Part shown: piece by piece, positions 10,023 to 21,631 of the stretch
Layout: each line of letters opens with the position of its first letter
Numbering within the stretch: position 1 is the stretch's first letter
Assembly (NCBI GenBank): GCA_019248075.1
Contig: JAEHHG010000004.1
Location: 1,505 to 39,192 of the forward strand
Direction: 5' to 3'
Origin: Candidatus Gracilibacteria bacterium S5_H10
GTDB lineage: Bacteria > Patescibacteriota > Gracilibacteria > Absconditabacterales > Absconditicoccaceae
Length of the DNA stretch: 37,688 nucleotides
Program-made: the position numbers and the translations under genes
Notes under the pieces: model-generated
Database searches by the model: none
What the model saw: only the letters and a program-made list of their open reading frames with translations
Told to the model about the DNA's origin: nothing

Positions 10023-10054
10023 TTGAAAAATAGAGCTATTTTATTACCTATACT
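10023..10054 (+). promoter_or_regulatory. Possible promoter of the flippase operon
   Basis: TTGAAA (10023-10028) and a good -10 box TATACT (10049-10054) lie in the 148-base divergent gap between porA and the flippase. The 20-base spacer is too long for a standard sigma-70 promoter, so only the -10 is credible. Confidence 0.3.
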
Positions 10055-10105
10055 ACTACAAGACATTGGTTAGTCATTTAAACATTTATCTGTTTCATCG
10101 TTTTT

Positions 10106-11635
10106 ATGGAGTGAGAATTATTAACAGATCAACCATTGGGACAGAAATTGATCAAAAAAGGATTTTGGTTATATTTTTTCACAATAGTAATAGCTCCAAC
10201 AGGATATTTCATTAGAGTCTTAATATCAAACAGCATAAGTGTAGCTGACGTAGGTATCATCTATAGTATTATATGACTAATGGGAATAATTTCAGCATAT
10301 CACGATCTATGATTGACTGAAGCACTTCAATATCATCTTCCAAAATATCGAATACAAAAAAAATATAATGCATTTAAAACAAGCATTTTGTTTACTTTTA
10401 TTATTCAAACAATAACAGGCATTATAATTGCTCTCATATTATTTTTTTGAGCCAATTATTTAGCGCTTCACTATTTTCATTCTCCAGAATCTGGGAATAT
10501 TATAAAGATATTCTGCTTGTATTTTCTAGGTCTCAATATTTTTAATATGCTTTTTTCTATTTTTATTGCATTCCAAGATGTTATACAATATAAGCTTATT
10601 GACTGAATAAAATCATATACAACATTAATTTTTACGTTATGTTTTTTCTTGCTAGGAACATTAAATATAACAAATTTCACTCGAGCATGGATACTATGAT
10701 TATGAATAGCTTTACTCATATCATGAGCATTATTTATCAAAAAATATAGCTATACATTAACTAGATGAAAAATAGAACGAGATGCTACTATACTAAAAAA
10801 TCAATTAAAATATGCATTTTGGGTATTTATAGGAATAAATGTTTCATTGCTTTTGCTTCAAATAGATCAACAATTCGTTATCTATTTTTTATGAGCAAAC
10901 GCTGCATGATACTATACCAATTATTTGAGTCTTATTACATCATTTAGCGTCATTGTAGGACCGATTCTTTGATATATTTTTCCACTTACTGCAGAATTGA
11001 TAGAAAAAAAACAATATGAAAAAGTAAAAGAGCTAAAAAACATTCTCTATAAATACTTTTCTCTCTTTGCTATAAGTATATCATGATTGTTTTTAACATT
11101 TTGACCAGAAATATCGACGATATTATTCGGAAAAAAATTCATATATTCATGAAATTTATTAACTTATTCATCAGTATTTCTTATATTTTATGTATTATAT
11201 AACATAAATCTTGGTTTCTTAGCGGGTATGGGAAAAGTCAAACAAAGAGCAAAAATAATCTCTATAGCGCTTTTAACCAATATTATATTAAATTTAATCT
11301 TTATACAATTTCGAGGAACAATTGGGGTAATAGCTGCAACGATGATTTCATGGATCATGTTATTTTTTATGAGTTATAAACTTATAGACAAAGAAAAAGA
11401 AATTTTATTCAACTGGACATATCTTATAAAAAACACCTTTGTTATAGCATTAATATGTATATTACTCTATTATTTCAAAGACAAAATATTTATACTGGAA
11501 GATATATATAGATATAAAAATCTTTTATATTTAGTATTGATAAGCTTGTGATATTACGTATGTATTTTAGGAACCAATTATAAAAGCATAGTAGTAATCA
11601 AGAAAGAAATTCACCAAATAAGGAAATGAGCATAA
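10106..11635 (+). CDS. Polysaccharide flippase (Wzx/MATE-like)
   Basis: Predicted to flip lipid-linked oligosaccharide across the cytoplasmic membrane. 509 residues with about 12-14 hydrophobic helices. It has the family start pattern (LGQKLIKKGFWLYFFTIVIAPTGYFIRVL), a GADV/SVADVGIIYSIIG helix-2 segment, and a second-half GLNxxLLLLQIDQQFVIYF-like helix. FIQF-(CGA)-GTIGVIAAT near residue 403 matches the 'yG..Ga.iAt' segment, where CGA occupies an aromatic position. Start ATG at 10106 gives MEGELLTDQ with TGA as the third codon. First gene of the plus-strand glycan operon; the next gene begins 29 bases on. Confidence 0.9.
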
Positions 11636-11664
11636 AAAATACTTTTTATTTTTAGTTTAAAATC

Positions 11665-12654
11665 ATGTTAAATCTATTATTAAAATTCTATTACTATACG
11701 ATTTCCAAGTGACGAAAATTTTTCAAAAAATTACATTATACCTGACACGCAATTAAATATCTAAAATCAATAAAATGAGGTTTGCGATATAGAGATGAAG
11801 ATATAAAAAATCGAGCTCAAGACATAATGTGATATTATACATGAGAGATGTTTGAAAAACTTAAAAAATGATTACAAGAAAAAGATCAAGCATTTATAAC
11901 ACGTATGCTAAACAAAATCAAAACCATTTCAGAGAACAACATACTACCCTATAAAGAACTTTTTTCTCATACAGAAGAACAAGAGCAAAAAGCTTTTGCA
12001 AAATTTTGTCTACAATATCCAAACAAATATTTTAGTTTTAACGAAATAACTAGCCGGCTAAATTTATTTTACAAAAAAACATTACATGAGATTCCATGAG
12101 CAATGGAATATGTAAAAAATAAAAATATTCTTGATTGTTGATGATATATTGGAGACACTGCATTGGTATTCAGTAAGACATTTGAATACGACAAAATATA
12201 TACATTCGAACCAGATACAAAAAATTATCAAAGAGCTAAAAAAACCATAAAAGACAATAATCTCAACGACAAAATTATTCCCATAAAACTAGGACTTAGT
12301 TGATCTGAATACAATGGAAAAATAACAGGTTTTTCAGCAGGAAGTAAAATAGAAAAATCATGAGCATGAGAAGACATATCTGTTACAACAATAGACAATT
12401 TTGTTAAAAAAGAAAACATACATGTATGATTGATAAAGCGAGATATAGAAGGGATGGAATATGAAAGTATACTATGAGCAGAAAAGACAATAAAAGAACA
12501 AAAACCAATTCTACTTATCAGTATTTACCATACAGGAAAAGATTTCTTTGAAATAAAACCGCTGCTTGAGAGTCGAAACATTTGATATAAATTTATGTTT
12601 CTCAAGTGGAACTGTTTTCATCCATTTGCAGATATTCTTCTAGTTTGTTATTAA
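11665..12654 (+). CDS. FkbM-family SAM-dependent methyltransferase
   Basis: 329 residues. The first 150 or so are an unrecognised helical part (TGEMFEKLKKGLQEKDQ). Then comes the methyltransferase domain with NILDCGGYIGDTALVFSK (SAM motif I), TFEPD (motif II), and the FkbM hallmark LIK-(CGA)-DIEGMEYESI at about 256-269, ending KPILLISIYH and FADILLVCY. FkbM enzymes O-methylate sugars and other small molecules, so methylation of a glycan residue is likely here. The residue before DIEG is hydrophobic in the family, which again favours Trp for CGA. It lies 29 bases after the flippase and 50 before the next methyltransferase. Confidence 0.88.
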
Positions 12655-12704
12655 TTTTTTATACACAAAAAGAATAGATTTTATATATTACAAGAATCAA
12701 CAAA

Positions 12705-13700
12705 ATGAATCAAAAAATTCAATGTAATCTTTGTGAAAGTTATGATACAAAACTCATAGATATAGTTAAGGATTATAACAGATGATTCAAAGGAGAATTC
12801 AAATTATATAAATGCAAAAAATGCTGACTAGTGTTTTTAAATCCTCAAATAAATTTTGAGGAAAGTATGAATTATTATGATACAGATTATTATTCAAAAA
12901 TTGATGAATGAACAATAATAAAAAATATTGTTAAAAAGTTTATTTTTTTGTTGCAAAAGATTTATGCAGAACAACCAAATATCATAGGAAAAACATGTAT
13001 ATTTTCTCAATATGTTAGAGGAATAAAAACAATTCCACACGGGAAATATTTAGATGTTGGATGCGGTAATGGATCATTTTTATATTCAATTAAAAAAATA
13101 AATCCTTCATGAGAATATTATGGCATTGACCCATGAAAATTCGATGAAAAAGATGTTCAGAAGCATAAATTAAATATAAAAAAGGGCGTTTTAGAAGATG
13201 GAAAATATCCAGACGATTTTTTCGACATGATAACATTAAATCATGTATTTGAGCACGTTTCTGACCCATCAGAAACACTTAAAGAATTAAAAAGAATTTT
13301 AAAAATAGGGTGAATTTTAATAATTGCAGTTCCAAATATAAATTCATTAGCATATAAAATTTTTGGTAAGTATTTTCATCAGATAGACGCACCAAGGCAC
13401 ACATATCATTATTCTAACAAAACATTAAAAATGTATGCTAATAAATTCAATTTCAAATATCTAAAAACAAGATATGGAGCATTATGGGATCAAACAACAT
13501 TTATCATTTCAACATTTCATTACATAGGAGCTATTTTCAAAAAAAAATACTGAACAAATTTTCTTAAAAAAATAACAGAAGGAAACATATATATCATAAT
13601 AATATACATATTATTATATATCATATTTACACCTATAACTATAATATTAAATCTTATAAAATATGGTGACAATATCGAAATTTGGCTAGAAAAAAAATAA
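12705..13700 (+). CDS. Zinc-ribbon class I methyltransferase
   Basis: 331 residues. The N-terminus carries a zinc ribbon: CNLC (Cys 7, 10) and CKKC (Cys 37, 40), followed by GLVFLNPQ. The SAM-binding motif is YLDVGCGNGSFL at about 107-118, and post-motif III is NHVFEHVSDPSETLKELKRILK (Methyltransf_11/23 type). IDAPRHTYHYS near 230 is the segment found in relatives from O-antigen and capsule clusters. The C-terminal 50 residues contain a hydrophobic helix pair, so the protein may sit on the membrane. Likely methylates a sugar or nucleotide sugar in the glycan pathway; the substrate is unknown. Confidence 0.85.
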
Positions 13701-13750
13701 AATATAACATTATCTATAAATACTCATGTTTATTTGCATATTAAAACAAT

Positions 13751-15091
13751 ATGAAAATACCTAATTATATAATAGAAAACAAAAAATGAATTTTGAGACG
13801 AGAAAATCGAAAAAAATTTATAAAAAACATTGAAAAAATAAAATATAAGAAACAGAATAAAACAGCAATAATATGCTTATTTTATTCTTCATGGGATAAT
13901 ATAAAAAAGCTTTCAAAATATATATATCAAGAAAATTTTCATGACAATTTTGATCTCATTATAATAAACAATTCCTCATACAAAAACCCTAATTTTGAAA
14001 AAGAACTAGAAAACAACAATATAATAATTCTTTCTCCTATAGCAAATTTATGAACAGATGGATGATACGCTTTTGGACTAGAATACTGTATTGAAAATAA
14101 TTACGAATATGTTTTTTTAGTAGAAGATGATGTAACATTTCTTGATTTATGAATATTTTCAGAAATATATAAAAATATGAATAAAAATACCTTATGATTT
14201 TTAACTCCACTTATAAATTTCAACAAACTTCATTCACGATATGTACAAATTGCCTGTTATCCCATAGATTTTATAAAAAAATGCGGAGTTATTGACCCTA
14301 GATTTTTTACTAGAGGATGAGATGGTGAATGGTCACAAAGAATAGAAAAAACAATTAAAAAATATTGATATACAAAAAGTATAATAAACAAAAAGCATTA
14401 TCATCCTTATCTAAAAAAAAACAATCGAAATCCTTGGCGAATATATTTTTCTTGGAGAAATATTTTTCGAAACATTAAAAAAACAGACATATTCCAAACA
14501 GAAATCATATTTTTTATGTATATCCGAACATGATTTTCCAAATTATTACTTGAAAAATACTGAATTTATTTAAATTCACTATATTATGCCATAAGAGATT
14601 TTTTATTAAATAAAAGAAACTTAAGTATATCATTAAAAAGGATGAATATATTATCTAAATCACAACAATCAGTCATAAAAAATACTCAAGAACTTATTAT
14701 AAATTTAAATAACATTTCAGAATACACAAAAGACTTATTTGTTCTAAGTTGATTATGAATAAGATGATTTACAGATTATGATTTAAAAAAAATACAATGA
14801 AAAAATAGATTATCAAATTTCAGAAAGAAATGAATGATTATACCGAATATCAATTGTCCCTTATATCCCATAGCAATACTTACAAAAAAAATAATCACAA
14901 TAAACGAATTTGATATCATAAAAGATACTGCGAACATATCAATTATAAAGGTTGATTTTAAACGAAAATATTTAAAAATAATAATATCATTTTTACTAAC
15001 AATAATAGTTTATATATTTATTCTAATACCAATTAACATAAAGTTTTTTGTCCTTTGAATTAAATCATTATTAAATAAAATTAAATCTTAA
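13751..15091 (+). CDS. GT2-like glycosyltransferase with C-terminal extension
   Basis: 446 residues. The GT-A core starts with TAIICLFYSSWDNIKKLSKY, then DLIIINNSS, NLGTDGGYAFGLEYCIENN and the acidic metal site LVEDDVTFLD (DxD-like). RFFTRGGDGEWSQRIEK matches the general-base region of galactofuranosyl-type GT2 enzymes. From about residue 260 there are helical segments, and a final hydrophobic helix (about 415-437) suggests membrane anchoring; this extension is not recognised. At least 14 glycines are TGA, so the standard code shows only scraps. Probably adds one sugar during assembly of the repeat unit. Confidence 0.8.
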
Positions 15092-15116
15092 TATATTTTA
15101 ATATTTATTATTTTGT

Positions 15117-16184
15117 ATGAAAGTTTTTTTTAATAAAAACTTAATTAAAAAAGATTATATTAGTTTTTTAACACCATTATTATGATGTCCTGATTTTACC
15201 ATTTTTTGAGAAAATATAAAACAAATAAAAGATCGATACAAAGAAGGCAGGAAAACAATAAAACTATCAAATGAAAAAGACTGTGATTATTTCGTTTATC
15301 CTAAATATTTCAAGTTAGAACTATCTAATGAAGTAAAAAAATACTCACATGAAGCCAAAAAATACAATAAAAAAGTTATACTATTTTATTATGGAGAGAT
15401 AGACGATTACATAAAAATAAGTGATAACATTTTACGATATAAAAGATCAACAAAAAGATCTAATCCTAAAAATGAATTTTGTCTTCCTCCATTTCCTGAA
15501 GATTTGTTACCATACAATGACAATAAAATAACATATATATCTCCTTGAAAATCAAAATATTCTATCTGATACACATGATATTCAAATTATTCATCTATAT
15601 TGTGATTTTTCCGTTATTTAGCAGTGAGATGTATATGATTGATATCCAGACTTCGTCCACTTAAATATCTTCTTATGCGCATACAAAAAGAAGATCTTTA
15701 TGCGACACTAGTAAATGCATGAACCTGAAATTATTGTAGGGGAAAAATGATAAAAAGTATAAAAAAAACAAAAAAATATATATTTAATTTTACACAAAGA
15801 AAGCATGCATTAACTACAGATACAGCAAAAAACATGAGAGAAGAATATATAAATAATCTTATAAATTCAGATTTTCCCCTCTTAATTAGATGATTTTGAA
15901 ATTATTCTGTCAGACAATATGAAGTGATGAGTCTTGGTAAAATTCCGATCTATATAGACACATGAGCTAAGCTTCCTTTTGAAGATCAGATAGCATATGA
16001 TAAATTATTTATTATTGTTCCATTCAAAGATATATCAAATATAGAAAACTATATAGATACATATATCAAAAAAAATAAATGAAATTTTGCAGCAATACAA
16101 CAAAAAATAAGAAACATATATAAAGAATACTTTACTATGGAAAGTTACTATACTAAAATAATATCATCATTAAAAAATAAATAA
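15117..16184 (+). CDS. Exostosin-like (GT47-type) glycosyltransferase
   Basis: 355 residues. The C-terminal third carries the exostosin signature: FPLLIRGFGNYSVRQYEV, then MSLGKIPIYIDTGAKLPFED and FIIVPFKDISNIE, equivalent to the 'RG.gnyS.RfYE.ls.GriPV.idtd..LPF' block of bacterial exostosins. The N-terminal half is weaker but contains FFYYGEID-like and PPFPEDLLPY segments expected in the acceptor domain. Family members transfer an inverting-linkage sugar (for example GlcA or Gal) in surface glycans. It starts 26 bases after the preceding GT and is 26 bases from the next gene, so it sits firmly in the operon. Confidence 0.8.
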
Positions 16185-16209
16185 TATTTTACCTGATTGG
16201 CATCAACAC

Positions 16210-16941
16210 ATGAATACATTACTTTTGACTTGAACTATCCAACCGAAAGAAAACATCTTATTTCTTAATATCAAAGACCCGGAAATAAGATATATGCAAT
16301 ATATCCAAAACATTATAAGATATATAGCTTTTTCAAATGCGGAAAATATTGTTTTCTGTGAAAATTCAGGATATCCGATTCAAGATAAAGACACACTAAC
16401 AGCCATAGCAAAACTCTTTAAAAAAGAATTAGAAATACTCCAATTTAATGGTGATCACGAAAAATCTGTGAAAAAATGAAGATGATTTTGAGAAAATGAA
16501 ATAATAGAATATGCTATACAAAAATCTCAATTAATAAAAGAGTCATGAACATTCATCAAAATAACCTGAAGATATCGATGTGAAAATATCAATCAAATAA
16601 TTGATTGATCCAAAAACAAAGACATATGCTTTTCAAAGCTAATGCCAATCTCTCTTAAAGAAATAAACACAAAAGCAGTAAATACTGCAGTATTCAAAAC
16701 AAGCGTTGATTTTTTCAATAAAGTATTAACTGGAGCAGGAAAAGATGTAGACGACACCAAAATACATTTTCTAGAACACGTATATTTTGATAGACTGAAA
16801 AAAAAGTCAAAAAAGATTTTTTCCTTGCCACAATATCCAAAAATGAGAGGAATGACGTGAGAAGGGAAAATACTAAAAAAATCAAGGTTAGTAGAGACAA
16901 TTATGCATATACTCCACAAACTATGAATTACCAAAATATAA
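16210..16941 (+). CDS. Unknown protein of surface-glycan loci
   Basis: 243 residues, no firm family call. It begins MNTLLLTGTIQPKENILFLN; the middle holds NAENIVFCENSGYP, then a Gly-rich KKGRGFGENEIIEYAIQ segment and FIKITGRY. This 'fcenS.y......GkgyGEgei..ya......FiKiTGRy' pattern recalls uncharacterised proteins of capsule and LPS clusters that resemble glycosyltransferases, but no DxD is obvious. Last gene of the plus operon; its stop is only five bases from the stop of the opposing gene at 16947. A glycan-modifying role is inferred from position only. Confidence 0.7.
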
Positions 16942-16946
16942 TATAC

Positions 16947-17882
16947 CTATGCTACCTGATTTTGTATAAACTTTTTATAAAAAAAGTATAATTTTCTAAA
17001 AAAAGGATTTTTTTTGTAATCTATATGTAGCCATCTCAAAAGTTTTCATAGCAATATCGTTTTTTTCCATCAAGAAACAACAGTTCTCTTGAGTGTTTTC
17101 CATTTTTTTGATGATTGAAGTCAATTAGCTTTTTCAATCATATCCATCGCAAGTTTAAAATCAGTAATAAACTTCATCGATGCTTTATACGATTCATTCA
17201 AAGTCCTTCCACGAACAAAAACATTATCAGGGATAATGATTTTTTTATTTTGTATATGACTATAAACGACAATATCTTGAGGAAAAATATTTTCATAGAT
17301 AAACTTTCTATCATACATAGACAATGACTCTTTGAAATATGAATGTTTGACTACCAAAATAGAATAAAACTGAAAATAAACAACAAGATCTTGGTAGGTA
17401 TTTCTATGATCATACAAATAATCTACAAAACCAGGCATTCCAGTAAATGTTTTAAACGTATTTGGCTTCTTTTTCACAGGAGTATTCATATCAGGTCAGA
17501 AAACACCATTACAAATCAAAAGATCAAAATGTGTCTTTTCAATGATTTCTATAGCATAGTTCAATGAAAAATCAGTCATACAATCATCATCAGCCATAAG
17601 CCAAAGATATTCTCCATGAGCAAAGGTAGTGACATGCATAAGATTACTAGACAATCGCATATTTTTTGAATATCTATGATACACTATATTATCATATTTT
17701 TCCATAAATTTTTTTACCATAGGTTCTATATTAAGGTCAGGACTAGCATCATCAGCTATGATTATTTCGATTTTTTCATCTATTTTTCAATCAAACTGGG
17801 CAACTATACTTTCCAATCATTCTTTCAGCGTTTGAAGTCTATTATATGCAGGGATGCAAATACTTATAAGTGGCTTTTTCAT
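16947..17882 (-). CDS. GT2 glycosyltransferase
   Basis: 311 residues. Classic GT2 start MKKPLISICIPAYNRLQTLK, then IIIADDASPD, KNM-(CGA)-LSSNLMHV and GEYLWLMADDDCM, which is the DDD metal site at about 97-99. The family has an aromatic residue or Gly where CGA stands (N-x-(F/W/G)). The rest (YQDLVVYFQFYSILVV, then ENIFPQDIVVY) resembles abequosyl/rhamnosyl-type GT2 enzymes. A basic C-terminal tail (WKKTILLGKLLRWLHIDYKK) could lie on the membrane surface. Last gene of the minus-strand glycan operon. Confidence 0.87.
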
Positions 17883-17905
17883 TGATATTCATAAAAAATA
17901 AATAT

Positions 17906-19024
17906 TTATTTTACATCTTGATATACATGCAAAGTCTTTTCAATATTATCTTTCCAGAAGAATTTTTTTTCAGCTATAGATTGATATTTTCATTGATAAA
18001 AATCAATTATTTTCTGAGCAATATCACGTTCATTTGCTGGTTCTACGAAATTGATTTTACCACTTACGACTTCGGTCAATGAAGCGACATTAGTCACGAC
18101 AAGCTGTTGTCATAAAGCACAAGTTTCAGCAGCAGAGAAACCAAATCCTTCAACCAAAGAAGGCACACACACCACATCACTGGCTAAAATATAATTTCAT
18201 AGTTCTTTGTATGGTATTCACGGCAACCAAACAATATGATCCTTAAGATGATGACGAGCAATAAATGCTCTGACATCATCAGCCTTATTATTTGAGCTCT
18301 CCCCTACAATCAAAATAGCCTTAAATGTAGGAATAATTTTTATGATATAAGGAATTGCTCTAACAAAGTAAATCAATCCCTTGGAAATTCATGGTCTTCA
18401 GAAAAAAAGTCAGAGATAATTTTTTTCAAGATGATGTATTTTTCTGATCGCTTGGATATTCGTATCTGCAAAATTTTTCTTATCTCGATGATTATAGTCC
18501 ACACCATTGTATATGGTAATGAGTTTATGGTCAGGGAGTCAAAAATAAATTCTGAGATTGTTTTTAGTATAATTGGACACACAAATATATGTATGATAAC
18601 GAAATGTAAAAATCAGTGATTCAAAAAGTTTATAGAAAAATCCTTTCCATCACATAAATCTATATCGAAGTTTACCGAATATTTCATGAACAGTCAAAAC
18701 AACTTTTTTGCGAGCGATACATCATATGATACTTGCAGGAATAGCAGAATTGTACGTAGTAGTATGGATAAGATCAGCTCGACGGGCAAGTTTCACTCCT
18801 TTTCCAAGACAATACAGCATAAAATCATATCTACTGTGCCCTACCCTATAGATTTCCACACCATCATCCATTTTTTCATATTCCGCAAGTTCTTTAGTAT
18901 ATTTCGATGTCAAAACTTTGATTTCATATCATTGAGCAACCAATCCTTTGATGAGATTCTGAAAAAGTATTTCCACTCATCAAATATGTGGTGTATAGAG
19001 ATCTAAAATAAAGAGTATTTTCAT
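17906..19024 (-). CDS. GT1/GT4-type glycosyltransferase (GT-B fold)
   Basis: 372 residues, usual length. The N-terminal domain starts MKILFILDLYTPHIGGVEIL (Gly-Gly acceptor-loop motif), with HTTTYNSAIPASIIG and VVLTVHEIFG. The C-terminal domain has YNGVD, LFFGRPGISKGL and the nucleotide-sugar EX7E motif VPSLVEGFGFSAAE at about 297-310. A retaining transferase that adds a hexose to the lipid-linked glycan in the cytoplasm is likely. It follows the DPM-type gene by 21 bases and precedes the GT2 by 23. Confidence 0.9.
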
Positions 19025-19045
19025 AAAGATAACATAAAGATAAAA

Positions 19046-19786
19046 TTATTTTTTAGGGATTCTTTTGAATCTTCGGATCAACAATGTCCACAAGGCTTTT
19101 ATCCCATCCTTTCGATTGATTTTTTTCCCTTCATCAAATTTTCTTGCTTCATAATGAATAGGAATTTCTGCATAAGTAAATTTTTTTCTCAATAGAAGCA
19201 TAGTAACAGCAGGTTCCCATTCAAAACCATTTCATGACGGCAAAAGCAAATATGGTTGTAATTTTTTTGCAAACATTTTGTAGCAGGTTGGCTCATCAGT
19301 AACTTTTTTGAAAGAAAGCAAAGTAGTGAGCCAAGAGACAGCCAATCATCAAAGCATAAACGATTTTGAAGAGTAAGTATTTCCAAAGGTTTTCATACCC
19401 AAAGTTCTTGATCCATATAAGAAATCAACTTTTTTCTCTTCGAAAGCCTTGAGCATAGGAATATAATCTTTTTCAGGGAAATATTCAAGATCTGCATCCT
19501 GGACTATCATCACATCACCAGTAGCATATCTAAATCATTCCTTAAGTGAGAATCACTTCCCTGAATTTTTTTTGTTTTTGATATACTTGATCTCACAATG
19601 TTTAGAGTGCTTTGCAATAAGATTATAAATAATTTCTTCTGACCTATCTTTGCTTCCGTCATTCACCAAAAGGATTTCCTTTTCATATCAAACAGGAGAT
19701 AAATCAAGAAGCACAACTTTTTCTACAAGTTCTTTGAGTGTCGCTTCTTCATTATATACAGGGATAATGACAGAAAGTTTTTTCAT
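19046..19786 (-). CDS. Polyprenyl-phosphate glycosyltransferase (DPM1/GtrB-like GT2)
   Basis: 246 residues. Start MKKLSVIIPVYNEEATLKEL, LLVNDGSKDRS, then NSGKGFSLKEGFRYATGDVM and the DxD-type VQDADLEYFPEKDY, YGSRTLGM, and VTDEPTCYKMF. This is the dolichyl-/undecaprenyl-phosphate mannose or glucose synthase pattern without a C-terminal membrane domain. It makes the lipid-linked sugar donor used by GT-C enzymes. The GtrA gene ends two bases upstream, matching the classic GtrA-GtrB pairing, and the GT-C-like gene sits just beyond. Confidence 0.9.
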
Positions 19787-19788
19787 AA

Positions 19789-20187
19789 TTACTTTTTGAA
19801 ATTAAAATAATGGTTTGATACATAGTTTCGGATAAAAACTAATCACTTAGCTACCACTGCGACATACATATAATAGACGTGTAGATGATCAACACCTATC
19901 CGAAGCATAAACATATACAGAGCTTGACCAATTAACTGAAACAACAAAAACAATCCTCACTGCAATATATGGTTTTTAGAATAATTTCTGAATGTTATAT
20001 ATTTTTGAAAAAAATATCAAAAAGTAAAACTAATAATAAAAGCTCAAATAGCAGAATAAAGATAATGCAGACCGAGTACGTCAGTAAAAAGCCACAAGAA
20101 AAAAAGGTCAATCAAAGCAGCTAATCATCAGCCCAAAGAATATCTAATAATTTTATAGCTAAACATTTTCTTTACTAATCAGATCAT
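19789..20187 (-). CDS. gtrA: GtrA-family membrane protein
   Basis: 132 residues with four hydrophobic helices; RYSLGGGLAALIDLFFLWLF is the first helix with the usual 'GG...a.vDf....l' pattern, followed by FIISFTFGYFFQKYITFRN, matching 'n....y..hr.wTF'. GtrA proteins are thought to translocate polyprenyl-linked sugar made by the neighbouring GtrB-type enzyme. At least seven Gly codons are TGA, so the gene is invisible under the standard code. Its start overlaps the GT-C gene by 13 bases. The ending RNYVSNHYFNFKK agrees with the family's 'r.y.fr' ending. Confidence 0.87.
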
Positions 20188-21626
20188 TTTTCCGAAAACA
20201 AATATCAAGTAAAACTAAATAACAAGATAAAGACTATAGTGAATACTCTATTGATGGTAGTTTGATTGAGTGCAAACAAATAATTTTCTGTAAATAAAAA
20301 CACAAAAACCAAAACAAAAAACACACAGATAGGAGCATAGATCAAGAATCTAGAAGAATGAGATATATGTTTCCATCTTTTTATCAAAAACCACGCTATC
20401 AAAATCAAAATGATGAAAACAGTATTATAATTGTCTATCTGCACAAAAATATTAGGGAACACATTGAATATCTCTCGATGGGTAGTTGAAGTCAAACCGA
20501 TTCATGATTCAGATCCTGCAGCTTGATTGAATCCAAGATGATAATAGTTTTTTATGACTAAGAATGGTAAAAAGAAAAATACGAAGAAAAACAAAGAGAC
20601 TAATGCGTTATAGCTATGCTTAAAAAATCACTGAATAAATGTACCGAGTTTTTTTGTGCTAAGCAAAACTACAATAAAAGCTACAAGTATTGCAGGCAGA
20701 TAAACGACGAATCCATCATTTTTTATATACGAAAGAACAAATCAGAATAACAAAGCCAAAGAAATATAATCATAATCTTGATCTTCCAGGAATCTCCACA
20801 AAGCCCAAATAGTCAAAAGAGCATATGCTGCAGAAGGCAATTCCATATATCATTCGCCTACATGAAAAAAAACCAAAGGCAAAGAAACAATCAGTCAAAT
20901 AGGAAGCAAGGAATAAAAAATATTCTTTGTCCTAGAAAAAGTTATCGTAAAGACAAACATAAGGATTCATATGAAAACCAAATATTGTCGAATATTGATA
21001 TAGATATCATCAAAACCACCGACGAAATCGATTATTACAGCTTTATACACAGGGATATAAATAGGATATCCAAGTCTTCCTCTTGCGAGAATCTCACTCT
21101 TTTCTCCAAACATCTTCACTCCTCCATCAGTATAGATATGATAAGCAGGACGATTCCGATTTCCAAAACTATCATCTGCATAGGTAGGAAAATGCGTAGT
21201 GCGAACAAAAGTAACGATAATAAATCAAAGTCCAAGAATAGTGATAATCCATGTGAAAATCTTCTCTACCTTAGAAAGCTGAAAATATGAATGTTTGATA
21301 TCAGAAAATATATTTTTTATTTTCAGGGTTGCCAAATATTCCTTGAAAGAGAGTTTTTTGAAAAATATTTTCCCAACAAAGAAAGTCAGCAACAGTCATA
21401 CAATAAGGAGATACTCACCTATCCCAATACCAAAATGGATAAACTGAAGATTAAACATACTGAATGAAATCACACCTACACCTACAAACCAAGAAAGGAT
21501 ATACAACAACATTCCGCTGATTTTTTTTCAGAAGAATATCCATAAAAACAATATTCCAGGAATCAAAGGAATGACAATATTGAAGAAAAAATGTTGTAAT
21601 CAGAGAAGAAAAGATGCTTCAAACAT
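20175..21626 (-). CDS. Multi-spanning membrane protein, probable GT-C glycosyltransferase
   Basis: 483 residues with about ten hydrophobic helices. After the third helix group a large outside loop contains FPTYADDSFGNRNRPAYHIY (acidic DD pair at about 158-159), reminiscent of the catalytic first-loop acidic residues of GT39/GT83-type enzymes, though spaced later than usual. It follows an unknown membrane protein by five bases and overlaps gtrA by 13. With the DPM-type GT2 and GtrA next to it, the natural role is using polyprenyl-phosphate sugar outside the membrane. The C-terminal 10 codons after LLFSFT exist only if TGA is Gly. Function inferred. Confidence 0.7.
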
Positions 21627-21631
21627 ATGAA

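Noticed and set aside
20778-21290. 170-codon plus-strand frame
   Set aside because: Antisense to the GT-C-like gene; composition is low-complexity and the other strand carries the membrane protein.
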